The notes beneath the pieces are model-generated. The model was not told the DNA's origin and searched no databases. It saw nothing but the letters and a program-made list of their open reading frames with translations. This document shows positions 1 through 12,100 of a DNA stretch of 64,000 bases, one piece after another. The translations under genes and the position numbers were made by a program. Source of the stretch: Pomacea canaliculata (lineage: Eukaryota > Mollusca > Gastropoda > Architaenioglossa > Ampullariidae); the NCBI RefSeq assembly GCF_003073045.1, contig NC_037590.1:13168311-13232310 (forward strand), given 5' to 3'. Position 1 is the stretch's first letter; every line of letters starts with the position of its first letter.

Positions 1-3000
1 GTCTGAAGTCAACAGATCCAGTCAGTTTCTTGCCAGCTGAAGAATAGAGTTCCTGGAATTAAATTAATGAACATTATTAAGAAGACAGATAAGAAAATTC
101 GGACATATACTGGGACTGTAGGTCATCTGAGAATGGATCAGATTGAAGATATATCTTAAAAAGTTGAATTGCTTACCAAAGCTTTCATAAACTGATTTCT
201 TCCAATGATCTGAGTGCTCTCAAACATGTCCTTTCCAGGCCCAAAAGCAATACACAGCTCATTCTGAAAAAGCAAACCAAAATAATTTGTCATGAGCTGA
301 TCTTTATCATCACTAACACTGATATGTCTTTATACCTAATACACTTTGAATTCAAGTTGAAAATTGCTTAAAGTGACCTGAATACTTCAATTGCAAATAA
401 GAATCTAAAATTTGAGGTGGAGGAGGAAGGAATCGGAAGGCTACAAAAAAAGTAATTCTCAAGTCTCATGTTTATAAACAAGACTGACCAACCCATAAAA
501 TTATTTCCATCTCCTGATTCCAACAAAATTTACAATCAGCTTTTATGCCATGATATTTCATAAACACGTCAGGACTCTCAGTGTTTGAGATATATCTTTT
601 AGGTGGGTTTTGGGTGAAAAAAGCGGCAGGGTCCAGCCAGGTGATTATAGGTTAATTTCTTTGTCATCTTACCAGACGTTACAAATGTCTGGTAACCAAA
701 ACATGCACGCAAGAGCTTTATGGATTTCAAACATTTCTTTTTGCCTACTACTGGTACAGATGGTACTAAATACTTTATGCAATTTAAAAAGGACATAGTC
801 AGAAATTCAAGAGCAGAAAATTTAATGCTCTAATATTAGAATCCAGCAAATGATGTAGATCACTCCCATACAGAAGCTAGCACTGTTGAAAAAACACATC
901 ACAGAAAGTGCTACAAAAATGCTGATTTACCTCTCCATGGCAAGTGCTAGTTAGTATATCACAAGGGAGACCACTATCTGTACAGTGAGGCCCCTTGGTA
1001 TTAGGTGAAACGTCTCCTTCATTGCTTTGGGCAAAAGCAGCAACAAACTGACCCTGATCATCAATAATTGAAATATTAAAAGAGCAGCAACAGATATTCA
1101 GATACTTCAAGTATTTTGGTGTTTAAGACTTTAGACGTTCCATAAAAAAAACCCAAAATCTTATGAAACCATATGATTGTAAAGTTAAACCAAAAATCTT
1201 AATGCAAAAAAAACTAATGAAATGATTGTTGCAGTGTAAAAATGCTTTTTAAGCATTTAGCTTAGTTCTTTAAGGCTAACACGAATAAAACCATTCTTTA
1301 AAACTCTGAAAAGGAAGATGTCACTCAACAAATAAAAAAAACTAACAGGAATCGACAAGTTTCCACGAGCCAGCATGTAACGCTCAAAGAGTTGTTCAGC
1401 ATATCCTTTGTTGTCACTGCTGATAAGACCGTTTGTATTGTTCATACTTGTGCAATGCACTGCATACCAGCTGAAACAACAGCAATAAAAAAAAATTACA
1501 TTTTGTGTTTATGAAACAGGAAAAATAAAGACATGAAACAGACTTAAGGATGTAGATGTATTATTAGTTCTCACAAAAATTAAAGCACCATTACACTATC
1601 CAGGACACAAATGAGCTACTTAAATACTAAATATCTTGAGTAATCTTGTTTTTGCACTCTTATTTCAACCTGAAAACTGTTAGTAAAACTTTTTTGTGCA
1701 GCTTGGGCATATTTCTTGATAGCCTACCCCTTCTTCAAGTCTATAAACTTTTCTTCTATACATGAACAAACTGGTCTTTAAGTTAAGTGCATAAACACTG
1801 TATTTCCCATAAGGAAACTAATTTATTTAGCTCACTGTCATACATACTTAATAAGGCCAATGGGGTGCCCTGCTGCATCATCAATTCGAAGGACTGTCAT
1901 GTTCTTGTCCACGTCATATTTGTACCTGCCAGGGAAATATACTTGGGTAACATACATATTACTTTCAAAGTCTCCTTTATTCCAGAAGTCAATTTACAAT
2001 TCAAAAGTATGCAGTAATTACAATGAGTTGATTTACCATTATTCAACAATAATTTTGCTTATCTTTAGTAGTTATGTTCTTGGTATTAGCATGGCTGTCA
2101 CCAATTTGTACAGTTAAACTTTTAAACTCTAAAGAAAAAAAAACCACGGACAGTAAAAATGGTAAAAGACTGTGACTAGGGTTAAAGATATTAATACTTC
2201 TAAGCTAGTCCCTATGAAAGACAAGCTATCTTTGAAAAAAAAATACATAGAACAAATACTTCACACAAACTTTTGTTACTCTTTAACATGTGGATGGTTG
2301 ACTGCATGAACATGAACGCACACAAAGAAACCCATAACCATAAAAGAATTCATACACAACATACTTTTGTCTTTCTTCTGGTGGATTATTAAGATACCCT
2401 GTTGGACTTCTGTTAATGCTAGAATCCAGCAACTCCCCTTCACTAATATAAAGGTTTGCTGGCCGCAAAGTCTTATGTGCCAGTTGAATACTCTGTGGTA
2501 CAGGAAAAAAACATACATTGAAATGAAGGTTGTTTTGTAGAGAAAATATCTCACATTTGCACCAGTCTCCATGCGCACATGTACATGCATTCTTTACTCA
2601 TATCTACAAATGACCATAAAAGAATGTTCCCTTTCTCCTTGCATAAATATTTTTTCCCAATGGTACTGTCTGGCAAAAAAAAAAAGTCAGTGTTAAACAT
2701 CACTTGTCAATAATTTTGCATCCTGACATGATCAATCATTATTTAAAAATAAATGGCACTGGAGAAAGTTTGCTAAGCTTATTGTAAAAATTACACATAT
2801 CACTAAAATGCAGAGCTAAAGGTACTGTACAACATATTCTCAACAGAAACACTTATTCTTTGTAATTTCTAATTACTTTTCTGTTAGACCTATGAAGAAC
2901 AACTTTGCCACACTACCTGCACAATGCCCTTCACCAGTGCCTCAAAAGTTGCATTCACAAATCCAAGAGAGGTAATATCAAACAACAAATACTGATGAAA

Positions 3001-5537
3001 GCCACCTGGTCCTGAGTGAGTATGAGTACCACTGATTACAACATTTCGCTCCGTGTACAAGTCACCATATGTTGCTTTCAACTGCTTTATTACCTAAGTC
3101 ACAGACATAAGAAAAATCTATAATTCATGTTCTTTTGTCATTGACAATACATGAAATTTATTAGAAATGTTTACTACTGGAACAAACAATTAATTTTCAC
3201 CTTATGACATTTTCTCACATATCTTTATCTCATTTGAATCAATTAGATGAATTGCTTCTAAAGTTTCGATCATTTTTTAATCAGATGCATTATTTCATTC
3301 AATCATTATTGACATCATTTATTAATACCCAAAACAGTATTTTTGCAGAAAGTTACATGCATTGCCCATGGATCTTATTCATGCTTGGCTCTTCTGGTTT
3401 TCCAAACTAAGTCCTCATGGTTACAAGGGACTTCTGTCTGTTGCTCTATACAAATGATGACAGATATGATATGGTGGCCAGACTCTCATTTCTTTCATAT
3501 GCAAGTGATTAAAAAAAAAAATGAAAGTACTGAACTAGAAAAATTTGGGGAGACAAAGACACACACTTTCAACATAGGTGTTGAGTGTATTGCAGGCCTG
3601 TTTTGCTTTTAAAAAGTGTCTCAGTTTAAAATAACTAAAATGAAAATACATGCAGTTGACCAATTTCATAGAATTAAAGTTTAGATAAGGTTAAATATTA
3701 TTTAATAAATGCATGCTATGCATGTGACATATGGTAAAGTAGGCCTATGTGTGTAAGCCTTTGTTAACATTTATTTACACATAATAGTAGACTCACAGAG
3801 AGCAAACAGCAAATCTAAATGTTGTAACTGTCAGGTTTTACATTTTTTTCTGAGAACTACCTTGAGAAATGCTTACTTCTTAATCTATTTTCAAATCAAA
3901 CTGCAGACTCCTAGTTCAAAAATTTTCAACAGTATGATTTAATCACAGAAGTGCCACCAAATATAAGTTATAGTTTAAATTTTGTAGAGATCCATTCTTT
4001 CTATTGTAGAGTTGTAAGAATAGTGGTTGAATTTAGCTTTTGCCTAGGGAAAATTTTGGAAAATGAACAGCTGTCTGATAACAAAGATGTGGGTTATATC
4101 TATCTGTAAGTGATCTGCTTTAGAGTAAGGGTCATAACCTACCATACACTGACACTGAGCTGACACTGATAACCATTGTGAAAGAAAATCACATCTTTAA
4201 AAGATTTAGATAAATGACTTATATGCTACAATTTGGGTGGGGAAAAAAAACCAATACACTTTTAAAAAGTGGTCTTCAACGTTTAGTTTTATGCTGGATC
4301 AGGACAGATGCCACACAAAAAGTTCTTTTAATCCGCTGCAAATTTTGAGGTCAAACAGAAGGCCAAAAGCAACTAAAGAATATAGTCATTTCTTGTTAAC
4401 ATAGTGTAGCCAACATACATGTAAATTATATATATATGTATAATTCTGAATGAATCCTGAAACAATTTGCTCTTAAATTTACTAACAGCAAGTTCTGTTT
4501 AAAAAGCTTTTTCTATGTTCGCTTTTTCTATGGCTGACAAAAGTTGAGAATTTAACAACTTGCTAATGAATATAATGAATATATATAAGTCTATCTGAGC
4601 ATAACAAACCTAATCTGATAACTTTATATGAAGCTTAATTATACAAAAGCAAAATCCCTCAAGCTATGAAACAGCCTTCCAAAAAAGAGACAATGATGAC
4701 AAAATGTGTATAAGTAAAATAAGCCAAGGCCAAGAGCTTAAATTACAAATATTTCATGTGATACATCACGTGATCTCAAGCAGGAAACAGAACCAAGACA
4801 ATAAAATGTGGACATTTTAAAATTGACTCTGCATATCTTACCTCTAGTTTCACACCCTGGGACACCATACAGGAGTCTGCATTTACAAAGACAAAACGTT
4901 TTTCTCCTGCTTTGTCTGCAAACACAAAAGCTCGGCTGAACTGTCTCATGTGAATGCCGTTTGCTGTTTGCCCAGGTTTGGCATATCCCATCTGTAGTTT
5001 TATTTCAACACATTAATTTCAGCTAATATAATTATTGCAAATAATACAAAAAATTGCAAGTTATAAAAAGCACCTTATAATCACCATTTTATTCAGTAAA
5101 TACTTTGCTAATGAACCAGTTCAGGTAAAGGGTGTATACAATATCAATATTATGAATCTTTCTAGACAAAATACTTTGAATATATAACTGAAATATGCTA
5201 AAATCCTATATCATGCAAATAATATATATTGCCCGTATTCAATAACATGATGTGATTTAAAGCATTTGTATTTCCAATCCTCATGTCACCAACACAGTAT
5301 TTAGCACATATGATTATCATCTATGTGGTATATGCACAGCACTTGCAAAATGTATTCTATATTGTAGCTCAATAACAAGTTATATTTCCTTCTCACCAAA
5401 TTGACTTCTGCTGCCGGACCAGTAATATCAAAAATTCCAGCTCCAGCTTGAAATTCTGCCTGACCCGACACATTTAGACTGTATGCTAGGAGGCAAAGTA
5501 AAATCCCGAGGACATTCACGCAGTTCGGAAACTTCAT
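1..5537 (-). CDS. ASAH2: Neutral ceramidase, 5' part (9 exons, continues beyond left edge)
   Basis: Hydrolyses ceramide to sphingosine and fatty acid at the cell surface or in the secretory path. Exons read leftwards: 5537-5397, 4991-4842, 3093-2917, 2492-2365, 1925-1848, 1470-1347, 1053-931, 263-177, 52-1; all phases join without a stop, giving about 353 residues. The ATG at 5537 opens a hydrophobic signal peptide ending near LNVSGQ. Family motifs seen are SGTHTHSGPGG (His121 and His123), WYAVH (His230) and the nucleophile motif GDVSPN (Ser282). The spacing from His121 to His230 and Ser282 fits the zinc ligands and catalytic serine known for human ASAH2. The end at position 1 is inside the catalytic domain, so the C-terminal part is missing only because of the window edge. 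Transcribed divergently from the neighbouring prolyl hydroxylase. Confidence 0.95.
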
Positions 5538-6197
5538 CTTAGTTAACCTCAAAGCAATACATGAACGGACACAACAGTAGGTCCTTCCTAGCGAAAAACC
5601 ATTCAAGTTATTTATAGTGAAAAGCTTCACATGACTTGATCACATGACAATAGGCCATACCAACAGAACGTACACGGTTATTAGCATTTTTTGTGTGCGT
5701 TTGATTTATATAATTGTATAGATTCTGCTAATAATGTTTGTATCCTTATATATTCATGTTAATAAATGATTTTTGACTTTCTTTATAGAATGCGCGTCGT
5801 CGACAACTTGTTCTCCCCACAAGTGTCTAATGGTACGCCCCAGGGCTTGCCACAGTAGCTTTTAAATACAATACCACCCTGCATCCCCTCATCCATTCCG
5901 CTTCGGAGCGAGCCCACAACTCGCAGACTAGAAGACCTTGCCCACGACATTTCCGGCATGCTTACCCCACTAATGTCACGTAGACAACTTTAAAACTCCG
6001 GCAGCGAAGTCCATTGTGATTCTCTGGAGTCTGCAGAACCAAGCTCTGGTAGTGTTTGGCACCAGGCAATATTTTTAGCTTTGTTCATTACGCATATTCT
6101 TACTGCGCTCATAGTTACCAAAGATCCCGGGTGAGGATAACCAGAAACTTACCGAGGTGGTTGTTTTTAATGTAAACTTTGAATCGAGATCTTGGTA
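5538..6197. promoter_or_regulatory. Shared divergent promoter interval between ceramidase and P4HA
   Basis: About 660 bp separate the ATG of the leftward ceramidase from the ATG of the rightward prolyl hydroxylase, so both 5' UTRs and both promoters must lie here unless an upstream non-coding exon exists. The stretch 5780-6130 is visibly richer in G+C and CG dinucleotides than the AT-rich introns on either side. I see no clear TATA box. The head-to-head arrangement is seen; promoter function is inferred. Confidence 0.6.
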
Positions 6198-9100
6198 ATG
6201 ATGGTGGCGGTCTTCTGGCACTCACTGCTTCTTGCTTGCGTGGCATGCTCGGTGACAGCTGAGGTCTTCACATCTTTGGCACATTTAGAGGCCACTTTCT
6301 ATGCTGAGAGAGACATTGCAGCGACTCTGAAAAGTTTTATCAGCCAAGAGAGGGCGAGACTTGACCAGTTGGAAAAGTATGTAACATTGTTTTAATTTAT
6401 GCCAATTTAATTTATACCAATTAAGTTTAAAGTTAATTATTGCACCATGAGAGGGGAGGGGAGTTAACATGGATGCTTTTTAATAATTTCGTATTTAACC
6501 AGCGAAAAAAGTCATGCCACAGAATGTGACTATCAAAAAAGAAATAAAGAGGACTTGTATATTTAAAAATGCTAGAACTTAAAAGTAGTAGCTGTATATG
6601 TTCCTGTGCTCATGTTCCTTGTTAGCACAAATAACAAACTCATTTCTCCAATAATGAAAGTCTGTAATTTTCTTTTGGCTTATTTCCGTTTTCTCCTGAT
6701 TAATGTACACTTCAGATCCCCCATCCAGATTTATTTGAACAGTTTTTGTGAATTTGTCATGCTGATCATTATAATAATGCCATTATTTTAATACTTAATG
6801 TAATCAGCATAAGATATTACAAGTATCATTGATACCTTGGGTTTTTTAATCAATAAAGTTTTTTTGTGAATTGACAGTGATACTGCTAATACTAACATGT
6901 TTGCAGGATTGTAAAATTTTTGTTTTTTGCCATCAGTCAGTTCCTCATCTTATGTTGCTATATGATACAGTTTTGATATGCTTATCAGATAATCTTCATT
7001 TATCATTTAATCCCTCCCTCCCACAAAGACAATCACATATGGACAATGGATGTTCTCCCTCTGTACTGCCAAGTGGTGGAAGTCTCTTTTACATCACATT
7101 TGCCACTTGGACTCCAAGGCTACATTCAAACACTTTCTGAAAACATATCTGTTCATAAACTACTATCCCTGAAATATTACCCTTAACTCCCTTGTAATAC
7201 TGTCTGTCATGCTAACCATGTACCAGAGTATAGCTCCAACTGCTTATAGTATCCTTTATGCTTTCATCCATTCCTTTATGTTCTGTGGCTCTACATATCT
7301 CACCATCCACCATCTATTCCTTTATCATTACTAGTCTGCTCAGTATACTTATAAGTGTGATCTGTCTTGGTCGTGGTGCTGCACATTACAAAAACCCATG
7401 ATTATTATTATTATTTTAGCAAAGACGAATGGGAAACTTTCTCTAGCATTGAAAGTAATCAACCTTACATGTTTTGAGCCTGAAGATTGTGAAGGTTCAA
7501 AACCCCAAACACAATATGCTTAGGTAACAGACGACAAAGAATAACTTCACAACGTCACATGATAAGCATTGTTGTTTGTTAAATTTTTGCAAGCTGCAAA
7601 TGACCACTAGAGTTTATGTTTATTTACCTAGATACTGTCACAAAAGCCTCAACTGTGAACATTTTACCATGACTGATTTGTATCTTTATATGGACATAGT
7701 TGCTCATACAGTCAGTATAAATAACAGTAAGAAAAGCAGAGATATATTTTTAGGAACACTGTTGCAGATATTCATCATCTACTGTATGCATGTTATTTAC
7801 TCCATATTGTGTCGCTAATGACAACTATAATACTGTGGCTTGAGAAGTTCAGTTTGGAGCATATATATTAAAGATAACTTCAGGTGTTTATGCAGCTACT
7901 CTGGTGTTAAATGAGAAAAAGCATGCTTTGGTATAGTAGGTATGGACTTTGAAAGCAGACGTTTTTACGGTGCCTCAAAATCCTCTTTTTTTCTTTACTG
8001 TATAGTATGCATTCAGGAGCAAAGTGGTGTTTGCATACGACAAAGTACTGTGTAGGCACAGTGAAGTCAGCTCTACACCCAAGTGAAGATGATCCATTAT
8101 CTTCTCCATGATAAATTATTTGGGAATATATGCCCACTTATTCTGTCACTGTTTTCCTGTGCATTCAGCAACAACATGGCTTCAATATCAGAGCTTGGGC
8201 TTTTAACATTCATTATTTTCTGGGCATCTTGTATCAGCCATGCTGTGGTCAGCCCTAATTATGCTGGTACTGATGTCACACATAGCTTTTGGGCCCAAAT
8301 GGAAATTTTAAAAGGCGAGGAAATCGTTTTTATTTAATTTCTCAATATTCGTGTTTCTCCTTGCAATTTAATTTTTAAGACATCAATAAGTGATACAAAA
8401 GGAGTGTTTTTAGTGCAATAAGTGTCACCCATCGGGTATGTCTTAGTTGTGAAATGCATGTTTCTGGAAACAAAGTTTTTATTGTTGAATGTTAAATGTA
8501 AAAATTTAAAGACCTATTATGGAGGAAGAGGTATTTTTTCAATCATCAAAAGGTATGTTAAATAAGCTTTTGTGAAAAAACTGTACTGAAAGGAGTAGGA
8601 GGAATCTGGGAGAGCAAAAACACTCCTTTAAGAGGAGAGGGATATCCTTTGCCTGACTAGCTAAGGGTGACTGTTTTCTATCATGTTTCGTCTTTGGGAT
8701 TACTTTGCATTAAGTTTTTGCCTTATATTGATCTGTACATCTGTTACCTCATTTGCTATGTTCCTAGATTGATTTTTGTGTGTGGGCGCACGGCATTTCT
8801 TTTTTCTGGTCCAGTTTATTTCTACTGCCACATCTGCACCATCTTGCCATTGTTTAGATTTAAGATCTGTCCATGAGCACATATGGGATGGTATTAGCAA
8901 GGATTAGAGCAAAACAATAGTCAACTCTTTTGGACAGGGAAAGGCAGATATTCATCTGAGTGGCATGCATCTTGAGGTACAAAGTTTCAAGTACCTGGCA
9001 GCAATGCTCTCTGTGGATGACGGTTGCATCACTAACATTCATTAAACTGGTTTGGTTCAGGCATATCACTCAGCATGACATACTACCCAAGGTAGTCCTC

Positions 9101-12100
9101 CAGGGATGTGTGGAGGGAGAACAAAAAAAAGTGTTAGTTGACCAACATCAAGGAGTAGAAAGGCACCAAATGGGAGATCTATTGAAAGGGGTGTAGAATA
9201 GGCCTTATCTTGCCCCACGCACCCAACAACTGGTCCCAATTAAGGGACAGAGAATGAGAGATTCGAACAGGCAAGGAATTGATTTTTATTTAATATCCCA
9301 AGATTCATGTTTCTCCTTGCAATTTTATGTTCAAGGCAGTAATAAGTGATATGAAAGGAGTCTTTTGAACTTGATATGTGTCACCAGCCTGGTAGGTATT
9401 TAGTATTATCAAAGATACCATGCAATGGCAAGGCTGCACACCACATTTGTTCTGATAGCATTCATTTGCAGTATGAGTAGCTACACTACTTGGGCATGCA
9501 ATGAACACTTATTATTATGCCTGTGTAAAGCAATTTGAGCCTTCCTTTGTTGGTGAGGTAAAGCACTACATAAATCCGTTATTATCTTGAAACAAAGCAA
9601 ACTAGTGGCTTTTATAAGGCTAGTGAATGGAAAACATGCTATCCTAGTCACTGATGCAAAACTCTTATTTTTAATGATCCTGGTGATGTATTTGATTTCT
9701 TAGGCTACTGAAAGGGACTCTTGTTGAAACAGTCTGTAGAAAGTAAGCCGAGTTCTCATTTGATCACCAGTTAATTATTTCATCAGCACCTTTGAGATGT
9801 CAGAAGCTGTCATGGATTAACTGCTTATCATCACCCTATCAAAAAAACAGCCTTATCTGTACAGCAAGCTCTGACAAAGACATGATAAAGATAATGATAG
9901 TTACTAACGTCTTTCAGTTTTAAAAAAAAAAAAACTGTCAATAAACATAAGACCAGATAAATTGAGTTAGTATATTACATATTTTGTATATTATAATTTA
10001 GATGTTTTTAATGGAATGACTTCATTACTGTTTGGCATAAGCAGGGTAAACATGTGGTTTATACCCTCTTTAAATCTTCATACCTTTGAGTGACACTATG
10101 GATTTCATGTATAATGCTTTAGGAGAGCAAGGTAGTTTTAACAAGTGTTCTCCCCACAACTCAGTTTAATTCTGATTGTAGTTTTTTAAAACTATCAATT
10201 TTAGCTCGACATAGCATGATTTCCCTTACTGATATTTTTTTTTTTTTCAAAAATGTATTCTCCTCTCTTCACAGATTCAGCCAAATTAATTGTGTGTATC
10301 TGAGACATTCCCACTTCCAACAGGGAATAGTAATCATTGTTTGTACCCCTTGGTGAACACACCCTTTTCCCATAACCATGAAAACAATAATTGCCTGTCC
10401 TAGTGGCTGAGTTATTATGCCAAAGACAGGAAGTGCTTGCTCTGAGTAACACTGTGAACGAACTGTCAGGTTTCCAGACCGGATGTTTGGAGGATGGAAA
10501 TTAACACAGGTCTGAAGAAATAACAAGAAATTTAATACCTAATGCGGATGCTGCCTAGGCTAGCTTTCACCCATTAGGATTATTGATTATGACGTTGATT
10601 GCCTAGGAAGAAAGAGGTTAATTGTCCCCTCTTGTATTAGATCATTTACAGCTACTGACTGAATTAATCACACTTTAGATTGATTGTGATGATTATTAGT
10701 CAGTGCTTCTGTGCCTTTTAGAGTACCATTTTTTAAAATAACTTTATTTTAATATGAAAGAATTATTAAGAATTACTTTTTGAAGTAGTCTGTTAAGGTC
10801 TTTTTTTTTAAAGAAAAAAATCTGCATTTTCAGTAAGAGCAGACATCTATTGATGACGGTTCAAAAAAAAAAAAGAAGACATTCTTTTATGATGTATAGA
10901 CAAAGTCATATTAACGTTAAAAATGTCCCACTCCTGATACAGCTATGATATTTGTATTTGTTGATGGTGTGTCCTGTCCTGACACTCATTTATATATAAG
11001 GGATTGTGTATGTGAACCTGTAAATATATTTCTGTGTTTTAGTTCCTTCCTTTGTACATCTGATGGTCTGTAATTTTCATTTGTATCTCTTAAATTTCTT
11101 TTGCCATTGTACTTGGAATTTTTCTCTATATTTCTGAACAGATAATGAAAGGTGTGGCATTGTTATTGTAATTTAATGTGGCAACTCTACTGCTGCAACA
11201 GAAGCATGCACATTACAATGTTCTTTTTTTATGCATCTTCTAGTCTGTAATTTTTGTTGTTATTTACTCTTTTTCATCTTACATATCTTGGTATTTATTC
11301 CCATTGTACAGCTTTTTGAGTTTTTTCACCACGAAGGACAAGTATGTTTTAAATAAACTGTTGTATTTCATTTATTTCAAAACAGATTATAAATGTTGAG
11401 TTATTGTCATTGTTACTGTTGTTGTTCTGAAGATTTTCTATGAGTGGTGGACTGGGGGTGTATGTGTGTGCTTGCATTCGTGTGCACATGTAAATCTATG
11501 AGGCATGATACCATACCATTTAATTTACTTAGTTATTTTTATTATTTGACAGAATTGCCATAGACTACGAGAAACACAGTGCAGCTGCTTTGCAAAATCC
11601 CAACTTCTACCTGGCCAACCCGGTTAACGCATTCCTTTTAATAAAACGCTTCACACTTGATTGGGACCAAAATGTGGCACCTATACTGAACAACAATACA
11701 TGGAATGGTATGTCCATTTCTTTAATTTGTCATGTTTTTTTACTTTTTCACTTTCATTCAGTTTATTGGCTCTGTTAATATTCTGTTCTGTTGGATTAAA
11801 TTTTTGTGACAGTGTGAAATGTCTTTGTCCGTTGAGTGGGTGATTTATTAAGTCCTTTCATGGCATCAGTGGCTTTTATCAACCAAATTGCACATCTTTA
11901 GATATAAATAGATCACTCACTGTGCTCATACTAAGACTAAAAGATAATCCAGACCAGACAGGCAACAAAATGTATGGTTTAAATAATTAGTCTAGTGAAA
12001 GGTTAGAAATGGAAATCATTTTAAGAAATTTAAATGAGTATGGTGGAAACATTTGCTTTTCAAACTTCTCATTATCTCCAAACGTGGCTTTCTGTTTCAA

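Larger units (their letters stand above)
6377..11552 (+). other. P4HA intron 1 (5.2 kb), transposon debris
   Basis: GT (6377) to AG (11551-11552). It holds fragments of at least two LINEs (about 7020-7400 and 8900-9260), an L2/CR1-like 3' tail (9503-9590) and a direct repeat pair (8315-8445 and 9268-9400), listed separately. The rest is AT-rich and shows no supportable gene. The short open frames at 8083-8337 and 10201-10526 have no recognisable motif or coherent splice context. Confidence 0.7.
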
